Origin: an uncultured Collinsella sp.
GTDB lineage: Bacteria; Actinomycetota; Coriobacteriia; Coriobacteriales; Coriobacteriaceae
Reading direction: 5' to 3'
DNA: 46,427 nucleotides
NCBI GenBank assembly: GCA_900539735.1
Contig: UQDE01000015.1
Coordinates: forward strand, 1 to 46,427
Shown here piece after piece: positions 1-9,376 of this stretch. The position numbers and the translations under genes are program-made. Position 1 is the stretch's first letter. The number at the start of each line of letters is the position of its first letter. The notes beneath the pieces were generated by a model, which was given only the letters and a program-made list of their open reading frames with translations, ran no database searches and was not told the DNA's origin.

Positions 1-69
1 AGCTGCGGGAACGTCCTATCCGCTCAATGTGTTCGGCTGAGATCGGAAATCAACCGATAGCAGCTTGCA

Positions 70-116
70 TTAAAGACAAAAGAATGGACCCCATGGCTCA
101 AAGCCACGAGGTCCAT
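70..116 (-). terminator. Rho-independent terminator of the NlpC/P60 gene
   Basis: Read on the minus strand, a stem of about 15 pairs (with G-T wobbles) at 84-116 with a 3-base loop is followed by a T-rich tail at 70-83. It lies 24 bases after the stop of the NlpC/P60 gene. The first 70 bases of the window hold nothing I can assign. Confidence 0.75.
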
Positions 117-139
117 ATCCGTTTGCTTTATCTGAATAC

Positions 140-1246
140 TTAGTAACGTACGAAGATGTAGTTATTGTTCATGCCGGCGGCAACGGAGCTGATGATAACA
201 CCCGTGTTGTAGTCGGAAGCATGAATCATCTGACCACCACCGATGTAAATGCCGGTGTGGTACGAGTTGACCACAACGTCACCGGGCTGCGGATCGGACA
301 CACGCGTCCAGCCCATAAAGGTGCCCGTGGTGCCCAGGCGGCAATAGCGACCAGTGAGGCAATAGCTAACAAAACCAGAGCAGTCGAAGCTGTTCGGGCC
401 AATTCCGCCCCAAGAATAAGCGCAACCAAGCTTGCTGTATGCACGCGAAACAACGGAACCGCCGTCGACGGACTGGCTCGGAGCAGGCGTGGAGGGCTGC
501 GGCGTCGGAGCGGGTGCCGGCGTAGGAGCCGGAGTGTTGCCGCCCTGGTTGTTGTTATTGCTGGTCTGGCCACCGTTGTTGGTGTTCTCGGTCGTACCGG
601 CAGTCTCGTTGCTCACCGTGGCCTTCTCGGCGGTGCTGGCGTTGATGCCGGCTTGCAGCGCAGCGTTGGCCTCGGCCTCTGCGGCAAGCTCGGCCTGCAG
701 CTGCGAATCCAGGGAGTTTACGACGTTCTGGGCTTCAGCCTGCTGAGCGTTAAGCTCGTCGACCTTCTTTTGCGTGGCGGCGACGTTCTTCTCCTGCTCG
801 GTCTGCTTATCGGTGAGCTGCTGCTTAAGCTCCTTGACCTCTTGAATGGTCTGAGCCTGCTTATCGGAAACTTTGCCGTAGTAGAACAGACGGTTGAGCA
901 TATCGCTCAGGTCATCGACGCCCGTCAGAACCTGAAGCAGGCTCAGACCGCCGGTTTTGTACTCGCCGGCGACATAGGTCGAGAGCTTGGCCTGACCATC
1001 GGCGATCTCCTGCTGCTTTTGCGTGATCTCGCCGGCAGTCTGATCGAGCGCCTGCGTCTGCGTGGCGAGCTCATCGTAAATCTGCTGAGTTTGGGTACCG
1101 ATCTGCTCGAGCTTCGTACGAGCAGCGGCAAGGTCGGATGCGGTATCGGCGTAGGCAGGAGCCGCGAGGCCCAAGCCCAAAACACAAGCGAGGGTTGCCG
1201 TAGCAGCGCAGCGTGCCATGTTTTTGTGCGTGTTTGCTGTGCGCAT
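140..1246 (-). CDS. Secreted NlpC/P60 peptidoglycan hydrolase with N-terminal coiled coil
   Basis: A 368-residue secreted cell-wall hydrolase. Residues 1-34 form a signal peptide (basic start, ACVLGLGLAAPAYA hydrophobic core ending AYA). Residues about 35-200 are a long, Q/E/K/A-rich coiled coil. A Thr/Asn/Pro-rich linker at about 210-260 leads to a C-terminal NlpC/P60 domain with catalytic Cys289 (FDCSGFV), His330 (YHTGIYIGG) and the third-residue segment IHAS at 342. The family cuts D-Glu/meso-DAP or related stem-peptide bonds, and the coiled coil resembles RipA/PcsB-type division hydrolases. The start is fixed by AAAGGAAG four bases upstream of the ATG. A terminator follows, so it seems to be transcribed alone. 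Confidence 0.93.
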   Translation of the reverse strand: MRTANTHKNMARCAATATLACVLGLGLAAPAYADTASDLAAARTKLEQIGTQTQQIYDELATQTQALDQTAGEITQKQQEIADGQAKLSTYVAGEYKTGGLSLLQVLTGVDDLSDMLNRLFYYGKVSDKQAQTIQEVKELKQQLTDKQTEQEKNVAATQKKVDELNAQQAEAQNVVNSLDSQLQAELAAEAEANAALQAGINASTAEKATVSNETAGTTENTNNGGQTSNNNNQGGNTPAPTPAPAPTPQPSTPAPSQSVDGGSVVSRAYSKLGCAYSWGGIGPNSFDCSGFVSYCLTGRYCRLGTTGTFMGWTRVSDPQPGDVVVNSYHTGIYIGGGQMIHASDYNTGVIISSVAAGMNNNYIFVRY

Positions 1247-1278
1247 GTAGCTTCCTTTCCAGTAACTAAGGGTAACGG

Positions 1279-1809
1279 CTAGTCCACCGTCACCAGGCTA
1301 AAGAGCTCCACATCGTCATTAGACGGTGTGAGCTTCTCGCGCGGGTTGAGAAACGCAAGCTCAAGGATACAACCGTAACCGACAAGCTTTGCGCCCATAT
1401 CTCGCACCAGTTTACCTGTTGCCTCGACGGTTCCGCCCGTCGCGACCAAGTCGTCCAGAATCAACACGGTATCTTTAGAGCTGATAGCGTCGGCATGGAT
1501 CTCAATTGAATCGGTGCCGTACTCGAGCTCGTAGCTCTGACTTACGGTCTCGCGCGGTAGCTTGCCAGGTTTACGTGCGGGAACAAAGCCGGCGCCAAGG
1601 GCTACAGCCACCGGTACGCCAACCATAAAGCCGCGAGCCTCGGGACCCACGACCTTGGTGATTCCCATGCCGGCAAAGTGCTCGGCGAGGGCATCGGTCA
1701 TGGCTTTGAGCGCCTCGGGATTGCCAAAGAGCGGCGTGATGTCTTTAAAGATGACTCCGGGCTCGGGATAGTCGGGGATGTCGACGATTTGAGATTCGAA
1801 GTCGTACAT
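1279..1809 (-). CDS. apt: Adenine phosphoribosyltransferase
   Basis: Cytosolic purine-salvage enzyme converting adenine plus PRPP to AMP and pyrophosphate. The 176-residue protein has the family start (IVDIPDYPEPGVIFKDITPL), a central VVGPEARGF segment and the PRPP-binding loop VLILDDLVATGGT near residues 115-127. The frame extends to a TTG at 1824, but GAAAGG seven bases before the ATG at 1809 decides the shorter start. It lies 40 bases after the MerR-type gene and may share its transcript. Length and motifs are normal for the family. Confidence 0.95.
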   Translation of the reverse strand: MYDFESQIVDIPDYPEPGVIFKDITPLFGNPEALKAMTDALAEHFAGMGITKVVGPEARGFMVGVPVAVALGAGFVPARKPGKLPRETVSQSYELEYGTDSIEIHADAISSKDTVLILDDLVATGGTVEATGKLVRDMGAKLVGYGCILELAFLNPREKLTPSNDDVELFSLVTVD

Positions 1810-1849
1810 TGCATGACCTTTCAATGGGTTGCCGGATAAGCGGCAGCTG

Positions 1850-2728
1850 TTATTTGCCCGCGGTGGCGGTGCCGGATTGCGAAGGGGTGACGACCTTGAG
1901 CGGCTTTACGAGGGAATCCTCGTGCGAAGCCGGCGCGCCTATCTCTTCGTTTTTGGCCTTGGTTGACTCGGAGCGAGTGATTTCCTCATCGAGTGCATCG
2001 ATGTCGGCGTCCTCGACCACGGCGTTGAGCGACTCAAAAACGCGGTTCTTGAGCAGCGCGGTGTGCACGCCCTCCGTCAGGTCGTGAAGCTTCTTAAACG
2101 CACGCTCGAGCTTGGCGTCGCGCTCGTCATCGGAGGTGTCCATGCCGAGCATGCTCACGAGCACCTGCTCAAACATCGAGGACTCGCGGTTGGCGGAAGA
2201 CACGTACTGACGCAGGTTGCGCGGCTCGATATGGAAGCGTGACAGCTCGGAGCAGTAGCGGATGATCGGGAAATCGCGACCATCGACGAGCTCACGATTT
2301 TGCGGACTCTTGATGATGCGAATGAGGTCGTTCTCGGCGAGCGAGCGGATAAACGAAATCTCGACGCCCAGCATATCGGGAATGGTCTCGATAGGATGCA
2401 GCTTTTGCTTAGTCTCCTTGGGCTCCGTCTTGAGCGGAACATCGGACAGCAAGCCCACCTCGTAAGCGAGCGTTGACAGGTCCGTGGCGTTTTCCAAGCG
2501 CTGCTTAATCACGTTGAGTGGCATATAGCGGGTCTTCTGCAGGTGCAGAATGACCTCCAGGCGATCAACGTCCTCCTTGGAGTACTGACGGTATCCCTTA
2601 GGCGTACGATGAGGGGTAATGAGCCCCTCATCCTCTAGAAATCTAATTTTTGAGTTCGAAAGATCGGGGTATGCGCCTCGAAGTAGGTTGACGACTTGGC
2701 CGATACTCAGATAGTTGCGTTCGGCCAT
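1850..2728 (-). CDS. MerR-family transcriptional regulator
   Basis: A 292-residue DNA-binding protein. The first 75 residues are a MerR winged helix-turn-helix (LSIGQVVNLLRGAYPDLSNS, then the wing IRFLEDEGLITPHRTPKGYRQY). This type, paired with an FHA gene, resembles the actinobacterial FHA/MerR (FtsR-like) pair. The rest (about 90-290) is a helical domain of unknown ligand with a variable, charged tail and no metal-binding Cys cluster, so a metal sensor is unlikely. The FHA gene ends three bases before this ATG, so the two are co-transcribed. Its target is not visible in the sequence. Confidence 0.85.
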   Translation of the reverse strand: MAERNYLSIGQVVNLLRGAYPDLSNSKIRFLEDEGLITPHRTPKGYRQYSKEDVDRLEVILHLQKTRYMPLNVIKQRLENATDLSTLAYEVGLLSDVPLKTEPKETKQKLHPIETIPDMLGVEISFIRSLAENDLIRIIKSPQNRELVDGRDFPIIRYCSELSRFHIEPRNLRQYVSSANRESSMFEQVLVSMLGMDTSDDERDAKLERAFKKLHDLTEGVHTALLKNRVFESLNAVVEDADIDALDEEITRSESTKAKNEEIGAPASHEDSLVKPLKVVTPSQSGTATAGK

Positions 2729-2731
2729 GCC

Positions 2732-3166
2732 CTACTCACCGGTTTCGATGCGCTCCGGCGTGCTCTCGTGGTAGATGAGCGTAAACGTACCGATCTGGAC
2801 GGAAGAACCGTCGTGCAGCGGGGCTGCATTGACGATGGCACCGTCGACCCAGGTGCCATTGAGCGAGCCCAAGTCCTCGATGCGAGCGCCGAGGCCCTCG
2901 CGAATAATGCGCGCGTGGCTGCGCGAAACGGTCATGTCATTGAGGAAGATGCCGTTCGCGGGATCGCGGCCAATGGTGGTCACGTCATCCTCGAGCTCAA
3001 AAGCGGCACCAGTCTGCGGACCCTTGACGATGGACAGAACGGGGGCGGTGATGCGCACGTTGGCCATGAGGTCGGGAACGGTGACATCGCTTGAAGGCAC
3101 GCGGAATACGCAGGTAGCGTCAGCAGTCTTATCATTCTGAGGCATATTGTTAACCATGTTGTCCAT
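2732..3166 (-). CDS. FHA-domain phosphothreonine-binding protein
   Basis: A 144-residue cytosolic protein. After a variable N-terminal stretch of about 45 residues comes one complete forkhead-associated domain, with the hallmark residues in ELEDDVTTIGRDPANGIFLN, TVSRSHARI and LGSLNGTWVDG. FHA domains bind phosphothreonine and often act with Ser/Thr kinases; no kinase is in this window. The frame extends to 3199, but AGGGG five bases before the ATG at 3166 supports this start. It forms a two-gene unit with the downstream MerR-type regulator. Confidence 0.88.
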   Translation of the reverse strand: MDNMVNNMPQNDKTADATCVFRVPSSDVTVPDLMANVRITAPVLSIVKGPQTGAAFELEDDVTTIGRDPANGIFLNDMTVSRSHARIIREGLGARIEDLGSLNGTWVDGAIVNAAPLHDGSSVQIGTFTLIYHESTPERIETGE

Positions 3167-3232
3167 GACAACCCCTAACTTATCGCGGACGTGCCGCAAA
3201 TAATGAACCGTACGTAATCATACCCCAACGAA

Positions 3233-3937
3233 TCAGTCTTCGATTTCAGGGTTCAGAAAGTCGATGTCCTCGTCCTCGGGATGCGTGAGAGCCTGTTTAA
3301 TGGCCGCTCCGCCCTTAATGGAGTAGATGACAGCGGTGAGCATGGAGAAGATCACGCCGCCGTACACAAAGAAGATGCCGAGGGGCATCGAGCTTCCGTT
3401 GAGGCCCGGGAAGGCCGTAAGGGCTGAAGGTAAAAGATGCAGGCCGTCAATAACGGGGAACCCGAGCAGCATGAGCGAGAAGCCGGTCATGAGCAGCGCT
3501 GTGGCAATCTTTCCGGGGAAGACAACATCGATGGGGCGACGGTGATAATGGCGCACGATAAGCGTGCCGATGCCCAGATAGATGTCGCGGCCAATAATGA
3601 GCACGCAGACCCAGATGGGCAGCTCTCCGCGGACCACCAGCCCCAAGACGCCGGTGAACAGCAGCGCACGGTCGCAAATGGGATCCATGACCTTGCCGAG
3701 CCATGAGACCGTCTTAGTCATGCGGGCGATCTGACCGTCCATCCAGTCGGTGGAGGCGGCAACGGCGTAGATAACGATGGCGATGACGCGGTTGTTGTCC
3801 GTCACAAACAGGTACAGAAATACCAGGGTGAGGATCAGGCGCGTAAAGGTGATGAAATTGGAGATCGTAAAGATCTTATTCGACGGGTAATCGGAAGTGC
3901 CGATAAGCTCCTTTTTGATCTTCTTTTTGATGCCCAC
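3233..3937 (-). CDS. pgsA: CDP-diacylglycerol--glycerol-3-phosphate 3-phosphatidyltransferase (PgsA-type)
   Basis: Integral membrane enzyme of phosphatidylglycerol synthesis, making phosphatidylglycerophosphate from CDP-diacylglycerol and glycerol-3-phosphate. The 234-residue protein carries the full CDP-alcohol phosphotransferase signature DX2DGX2ARX8GX3DX3D, beginning DWMDGQIAR. Four to six hydrophobic segments follow the motif, and the C-terminal tail is acidic. A frame extends upstream to 4072, but GGGGGAG four bases before a GTG at 3937 is the convincing start. Exact substrate cannot be told from the motif alone; other CDP-alcohol transferases share it. Confidence 0.85.
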   Translation of the reverse strand: MGIKKKIKKELIGTSDYPSNKIFTISNFITFTRLILTLVFLYLFVTDNNRVIAIVIYAVAASTDWMDGQIARMTKTVSWLGKVMDPICDRALLFTGVLGLVVRGELPIWVCVLIIGRDIYLGIGTLIVRHYHRRPIDVVFPGKIATALLMTGFSLMLLGFPVIDGLHLLPSALTAFPGLNGSSMPLGIFFVYGGVIFSMLTAVIYSIKGGAAIKQALTHPEDEDIDFLNPEIED

Positions 3938-4332
3938 AGGACTCCCCCGCTGGTTAACGACAAAACTTTCGATACTATACCCGTTCCGGCGATGTCTATC
4001 CAGCGTAAGCATAGAGAGTCCAGACATGTGGAGGGCGCTTTTAGGCGGCGGGGATTTCGCATTCGTGTACATCAGCCTCCAAACATGTCGAAAAATGTCG
4101 ATTTTGGTGCCTGATGTACACGTTTTGATTCGGTGATTACATCGATCGGGAAAGTTGTTGCCTTAAGCAAATTAATCATGATGTGCGTGTCGAGAAGGGC
4201 TGGCGCCAAAAGAGCCCAACGGCCGTTACGGCTTCGTTAGAAACGCGCCCCACCATGGATGGTGAACCCGAAAGGTAAGGCGCGCGGGCACGGCGACTCG
4301 GCCCGCGCGCCCGGAAGAGAAAGGACGAACCC
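3938..4332. other. Intergenic region between pgsA and the lantibiotic-immunity operon
   Basis: A 395-bp gap with divergent genes on either side. It holds the inverted repeat at 4064-4122 and little else I can assign. The composition changes sharply near 4200-4240: AT-richer sequence to the left, strongly GC-rich sequence to the right, which is a likely junction of acquired DNA. A promoter for the operon starting at 4333 must lie here, but I see no clear -35/-10 pair. Confidence 0.5.
4064..4122. repeat. Inverted repeat, 12-bp perfect arms
   Basis: Arms CGTGTACATCAG (4064-4075) and CTGATGTACACG (4111-4122) are perfectly complementary and enclose 35 bases with two direct copies of ATGTCGA. It lies about 130 bp upstream of pgsA and 210 bp upstream of the ABC operon. 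It could be an operator for either direction or an RNA hairpin; no function is assigned. Confidence 0.6.
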
Positions 4333-5057
<725 letters not shown>

Positions 5058-5061
<4 letters not shown>

Positions 5062-5828
5062 CGGGCGAGAAAGGCGGCCTGCTCGCGGGCCTGCTCGCCG
5101 AGGCCCTGAAGTCGCGCCACGCGGCACCGGTTCGCCTGGCCGTGCTCATGGCGCTGCCGATGCCGCTGCTCGGCGCGATGCCCTACCGGGGCGTGCAGAT
5201 CTTCAGCGCGTGGAACTACTGGTACGCGCTCTTCCTGCCCGTGGCCCTCTCGCTCGTGGTGGCTTGCGTCGCGCGGGCGGACGCTCGCACGCGGATGCGG
5301 GGGCTTCTGGGCCTGGGCTTCCCGCTCGGGCGCGCCTGGTGGGCCAAGGCGCTCTGGTGCCTCGCGCTCTGCGCGCTCTCGAACCTCGTGGTCTTCGGCA
5401 TCTACCTCGCGGGCTCGGCGTTCTCCTCGCAGGGCCTCACGGCCGCGGGCACGCTCACGATGCTCCTCTGCGCGCTCGCCAACACGGTGACCGCGGCGTG
5501 GATGATCCCCGCAGGGCTCTTCCTCACGGCGCGGCTCGGCATGCTCGCGGGCATCTTCTGCCCGCTCGCCGCGCAGCTCGTGGGTGGGTTCGCCTGGTCG
5601 CTGATGCCGCTGCCGCAGCTCTTTCCGCCGTCGGCGAGCATGGTCATCCCCACGAGCTTCATCCCCGTGCTGCCGAGCGGCGAGCCACTCGCGGCGGACA
5701 TGGCGCTCGGCGGGGCGCTCGCGGCGGACGGCATGCTCACGCTGGCGGGCCTTGCGGTCAGCGCGCTCGCGTTCGCCGCGCTCACGGCGGCGGGCGCGGC
5801 CTGGTTCGCGCGCTCCGAGGAGAGGTGA
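5058..5828 (+). CDS. Lantibiotic-immunity ABC transporter permease (MutE/EpiE type)
   Basis: A 256-residue membrane protein with about six hydrophobic segments. The early segment FSAWNYWYALFLPVALSLVVA matches the conserved W-N-W/Y-W region of LanE-type permeases. It is the first of two permease subunits that pair with the ATPase encoded directly upstream, with which it overlaps by 4 bases. It lacks an ATPase motif. The order F-E-G is that of nisin, mutacin and Cpr-type immunity clusters. Strongly Ala/Leu/Gly-rich as expected from the high GC content. Confidence 0.88.
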
Positions 5829-5833
5829 TGGCC

Positions 5834-6643
5834 ATGACACGACTCTCCGACCCGACGCCGTGCATGACTCTCCCGCGGGCCCTGATCTCCGAGGCCCTGC
5901 GCCTGGCGCGCTCCCCGCTCACGGCGGTGCACCTCGTCTGCGGCCTGGCAGCCGGTCTTGCCTGCGGCGAGTACTTCTCCGTAGCCCGATGGGACCCGGC
6001 GCTGGGCGCGGACGCCTACGCCCAGTTCCTCGGCGCCCTCATGCCGCTCATGTCCGCCATCGTCTGCGGGCTCGCCGTGGACGAGGAGCGCTCTGCCGGC
6101 CGCCTCGCCAACCTCACGGCGGTCCCCTCGCGCGGGCGCGCCGTCGCGGCGAAGCTGCTCGCCCTTGCGGCGCTCGGCGCGGGCGCGCTGGCCGTGGCGC
6201 TCGGCGTGTTCGGGGCCGTGCTCGCCGTCGCCGGGCGCCTGCCGCTCGGGCCTGCTCCGCTTGCGGCCGCATGGGCGGGCATCGTGCTGGGCAGCCTGCC
6301 CCTCTACGCGCTGTGGCTCGGCGTGGGCCTGCGCCTCGGCCGCAACGCCGCCATCGGCGCCGGCGCTGCGGGTATGCTCCTCGCGTTCTTCTCGGTGGGC
6401 GGACTTGCGCACGGCCTCATGACCGGCGAGCTCACCGGCGCCCTGGCGACGCCCCTGAGCTGGGTGCCGCTCGCCTGGCCCGCGCGCATGGGGTCGCTCG
6501 GGGTGGAGGCCTTCATCGACGCCGCACGCGCGGCGGGCCCTCTCCTCACGACTGCGCTCGCTGGCCTCGTTCTCACCCTGGCAGCCGACGCCGTCCTTCT
6601 CGCCTGGTTCTGCCGCTTTGAGGACGGGAGGGCAGATGCGTAG
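5834..6643 (+). CDS. Lantibiotic-immunity ABC transporter permease (MutG type)
   Basis: A 269-residue membrane protein with six hydrophobic segments, the second permease of the immunity transporter. The segment EYFSVARWDPALGADAYAQF followed by MSAIVCGLAVDEE fits LanG proteins, where an acidic D/E pair follows the second membrane helix. The open frame runs back to 5210 inside the previous gene, but that part only shadows it. GAGGAGAGG is 8 bases before the ATG at 5834 and only 2 bases before an in-frame ATG at 5828, so 5834 is preferred. The gene overlaps the following YxeA-like gene by 8 bases. Confidence 0.87.
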   Translation: MTRLSDPTPCMTLPRALISEALRLARSPLTAVHLVCGLAAGLACGEYFSVARWDPALGADAYAQFLGALMPLMSAIVCGLAVDEERSAGRLANLTAVPSRGRAVAAKLLALAALGAGALAVALGVFGAVLAVAGRLPLGPAPLAAAWAGIVLGSLPLYALWLGVGLRLGRNAAIGAGAAGMLLAFFSVGGLAHGLMTGELTGALATPLSWVPLAWPARMGSLGVEAFIDAARAAGPLLTTALAGLVLTLAADAVLLAWFCRFEDGRADA

Positions 6644-7049
6644 GAGGCCGCTCGCCGCCATGCTCGTCATCCTCTCCGCAGCGCTCGTCTTGGGCGGGAA
6701 TGCCCTGCTCGACGCCGGCTGGGGGTCGGCGCTGCGCTCGATCGCCGACCGCGTGCTGCCCAACCCTGAGATCGCCATGCGGGCGCCCGCGCCCGAGCCC
6801 GGCAGCCACGCGAGCTCCTACGCCGACGCCACCGAGGCGGGGGCAAACTACGTCTACCTGGTGGACGCGGCGGACGACAGGGGCAATGTCCGAGAGCTCC
6901 AGCTCATCTTCTTCGGGCGGGAGTCGGACGGCGAGGGCTGGCTCGAAATCGAGGCGCGCGGCGGCTCGGGCGTGCGCCACCGTGCGTGCGACGCGGCCGA
7001 GGCACCCGCGGCTGCGCGCAGGGCTCTGGACCGCTGTGCGCGGCGCTAG
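6636..7049 (+). CDS. YxeA-family (DUF1093-like) secreted protein
   Basis: A 137-residue protein with an N-terminal membrane anchor or signal segment (residues 5-25). The extracytoplasmic part contains a stretch that follows the YxeA pattern: YVYLVDAADDRGNVRELQL, a short hydrophobic strand, then EGWLEIEARGGSGVRH and a C-terminal helix. YxeA proteins are small secreted proteins often found inside lantibiotic-resistance ABC operons; their exact role is not established. GGGAGG five bases upstream chooses the ATG at 6636, overlapping the permease gene by 8 bases. Assigned by pattern and context rather than strong identity. Confidence 0.7.
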   Translation: MRRRPLAAMLVILSAALVLGGNALLDAGWGSALRSIADRVLPNPEIAMRAPAPEPGSHASSYADATEAGANYVYLVDAADDRGNVRELQLIFFGRESDGEGWLEIEARGGSGVRHRACDAAEAPAAARRALDRCARR

Positions 7050-7082
7050 TACAATTCCGACGAGAGTTTCAGGAGGTCGAAC

Positions 7083-7745
7083 ATGGCGAGGATACTGGCA
7101 GTGGACGACGAACGGGCGATCCTCGACGCGCTCGCGCGCGTCCTCGGCCGCGACGGCCATGAGGTCGTCAGGGCGGCGGACCCGACGGCGGTCCCGGGGA
7201 CGGACCTCTCGCGCTTCGACCTCGTGCTCTGCGACGTCATGATGCCGGGGCTCGACGGTTTCGAGCTCGTGCGGCAGATCCGCCCGGACTTCGACGGGCC
7301 CATCGTCTTCCTGACCGCGCGCGTGGCCGAGGAGGATGCTGTGGCCGCCTACGGCCTGGGCGCCGACGACTACGTCCGCAAGCCCTTCGGGGCCGCGGAG
7401 CTGCGCGCCAAGGTCGCGGCCCATCTACGCCGTGAGCGCCGGCCGCGCTCGCACGCCCTCTCCTTCGGGGAGGTGCGGATCGACCTCGGGGCGCGCGGCC
7501 TCGCCGTGGGCGGCGAGGCCGTGCCGCTCACGCCCACCGAGTACGCCATCTGCGAGCACCTCGCCCGCCACCCCGGGCAGGTCATGAGCCGCGCGCAGAT
7601 CCGCGAGGCGGTGCTCGGCTGGGAGAGCGACGCCGACGACGCGGCCATATCCATGCAGGTCAGCCGCGCCCGGAGGAAACTCTCCGAGGCCGGCGCCGAT
7701 CCGATCGCGACCGTCTGGGGGATGGGGTACAAGTGGCAGCTTTGA
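7083..7745 (+). CDS. OmpR/PhoB-family response regulator
   Basis: A 220-residue cytosolic transcription factor. The receiver domain (1-115) has the acidic pair DDE near residue 10, phosphoacceptor Asp51 in LCDVMMPGLDGF, the conserved Thr (FLTARV) and Lys in YVRKPFG. A C-terminal winged helix (about 125-220) ends VWGMGYKWQL. AGGAGGT precedes the ATG. The following histidine kinase overlaps its 3' end by 13 bases, so this is a two-component pair, probably driving the immunity transporter upstream in response to a peptide, as CprRK- and NsrRK-type pairs do. Confidence 0.93.
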   Translation: MARILAVDDERAILDALARVLGRDGHEVVRAADPTAVPGTDLSRFDLVLCDVMMPGLDGFELVRQIRPDFDGPIVFLTARVAEEDAVAAYGLGADDYVRKPFGAAELRAKVAAHLRRERRPRSHALSFGEVRIDLGARGLAVGGEAVPLTPTEYAICEHLARHPGQVMSRAQIREAVLGWESDADDAAISMQVSRARRKLSEAGADPIATVWGMGYKWQL

Positions 7746-9169
7746 GGACCGGGGCGCGAGGTCGCGGGGGCATGCCGCTCTCCTTCGTCATCGCGCGCTA
7801 CTTCGCCTACGCGTTCGCGGCGGTTGCCACGGCGTGGCTCGCCTCGTTCATGGCGCTCTCCGCGGCGATCAACGCGGGCTTCGTCTACGAGGCAAGCTGG
7901 GGGCCGGCCAATGCGCGCGAGGTCGCGGAGGGCCTGGCACGCGACGGCGTCTGCGGGCAGCAGGACGTGCCGACGGCGTACCGCTACCTCATCCTGAACA
8001 AGGACGGATACGTGCTGATGACAGACCTCGAGGGCACGCGGCTCGAGGACGCGACGGAAATGGCCCGTGCGGCACTCGCCGCGGATCCGGGCACAGTGGA
8101 GATCGAGGGCGGGGGCTCGGGCCTCACCTACGCCGCGTTCCCGCTCAAGGGCGGCGGGGCCTGCGCGCTCGTCAGCGAGTACCTGCCGCAGTGGGTCTCG
8201 CGCGATCTCGCCGGCCTGCTTCCCAACCCGCAGGACCTCATGCTCGTCGGCGCCACGGCGGGAAGCGCGCTCGCGCTCGCACTCGTGGCGCGCCGCGCGA
8301 GCCGCGTGATCTCGCGCAAGATGGCGCCGCTCGCGGAGGCGGCGGGGCGCGTCGGCGCGGGGGAGCTCGACTTCGCGGTCGGCAGCACCAACGTGCGCGA
8401 GGTGAACGACGTCCTCGCCGCGATGGACGCCATGCGGGCCTCCCTCGCCGAGTCGCTCGAGGCCCGCTGGGCCGCGGAGCGGGGGCAGCGCGAGCAGGTG
8501 GCGTCGCTCGCCCACGACCTCAAGACGCCGCTCACCGTGCTGCGCGCCAACGCCGACTTCGTGGCGGAGGAGCTGGAAGACGAGAAAGACGCCGACCTCG
8601 CGGCCGCCGCGCGCGACATAGCCGGCAGTGTCGAAAGGCTCGACGGCTACGTGCGCCTGCTCATCGAGGCCTCGCGCGGGTCCGGCGGGGCGGAGAGGGC
8701 CCCCATGCGGCCGGCCGAGCTCTGCGAGCAGGTCCTCGCCGAGGCCGCCCAGATCGCCCGGGCGCGAGGCGTGACGCTCGACGCGGCCACGGGCCCCGCT
8801 GTCGCGGGCGCGCCCGAGGCCCCGCTCGACCGAACCGCCCTGGCGCGAGCCGCCGCGAACCTCGTGGCCAACGCCGCCGAGCACGCGCGCTCGCGCGTGG
8901 CGGTCTCCTGCGACGTCGCTGGTGGATACCTCGTCATCGAGGTCGCCGATGACGGACCGGGCTTCTCTCCCGCCGCCCTCGAACGCGGCTGCGAGCGCCT
9001 CTTCACAGACGACTCCTCCCGCTCCTCGCGCGACGGAGGCCGCCACTACGGGCTCGGCCTCCACGTCGCCTCCGAGGCCGCGAGCGCCCACGGGGGCTCC
9101 GTCTCGCTCGCCAACAGCCCCTCGGGCGGCGCGGTGGCCACCATCGCGGTCCCCCTGTGCGGGGCCTGA
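7733..9169 (+). CDS. Sensor histidine kinase
   Basis: A 478-residue membrane kinase. A first membrane helix at about 18-45 and a second at about 170-190 flank an extracytoplasmic sensor of about 120 residues with one C-G-Q-Q motif. A HAMP-like segment follows, then the H-box SLAHDLKTPL with His261, the N-box (ANLVANAAEHA), G1 (VADDGPGF) and G2 (YGLGLHVA). The GTG at 7733 has GGGG five bases upstream and overlaps the response-regulator gene; an ATG at 7772 is the alternative. The 120-residue sensor is larger than in the short BceS-type kinases and agrees with CprK-like sensors. It is the last gene of the GC-rich operon. Confidence 0.9.
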   Translation: MAALRTGARGRGGMPLSFVIARYFAYAFAAVATAWLASFMALSAAINAGFVYEASWGPANAREVAEGLARDGVCGQQDVPTAYRYLILNKDGYVLMTDLEGTRLEDATEMARAALAADPGTVEIEGGGSGLTYAAFPLKGGGACALVSEYLPQWVSRDLAGLLPNPQDLMLVGATAGSALALALVARRASRVISRKMAPLAEAAGRVGAGELDFAVGSTNVREVNDVLAAMDAMRASLAESLEARWAAERGQREQVASLAHDLKTPLTVLRANADFVAEELEDEKDADLAAAARDIAGSVERLDGYVRLLIEASRGSGGAERAPMRPAELCEQVLAEAAQIARARGVTLDAATGPAVAGAPEAPLDRTALARAAANLVANAAEHARSRVAVSCDVAGGYLVIEVADDGPGFSPAALERGCERLFTDDSSRSSRDGGRHYGLGLHVASEAASAHGGSVSLANSPSGGAVATIAVPLCGA

Positions 9170-9181
9170 CGAATCAGGCCC

Positions 9182-9376
9182 TCACACTGGCATGCCTCGC
9201 AACCAAACGCTTCCCGGATAATTCATGAGGCCGTACTCGTATTCGAGCCTGTCTATCTCGGCGGCGATGGCCTCCGTCATGTAGAAGTTTTTCGTGCGGC
9301 CCGTCGACTTCGCCAGGCGGTCGTACCTGTTCGCGAGGTCCTCGGGGATTCTCAGGGCTGCGGTGGCGGTTGCCAT
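9182..9376 (-). pseudogene. Truncated ribbon-helix-helix antitoxin, no toxin partner
   Basis: A 64-residue frame with an RHH fold in its first 45 residues: ALRIPEDLANRYDRLAKSTG, then RTKNFYMTEAIAAEIDRLEYEYG, the normal DNA-binding part of RelB/DinJ- or CopG-like antitoxins. In the family a toxin-wrapping tail follows the EYG segment, whereas here the reading frame turns into unrelated residues (MNYPGSVWLRGMPV) and stops. GGGAGG six bases before the ATG is intact. No RelE/ParE-type toxin is found on either side. It may still bind DNA; I call it a truncated orphan. Confidence 0.65.

Noticed and set aside
5402..9091. Minus-strand frames of 458 and 573 codons across the permease, regulator and kinase genes
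   Set aside because: Shadow frames in very GC-rich DNA; the plus-strand genes carry all recognisable motifs.
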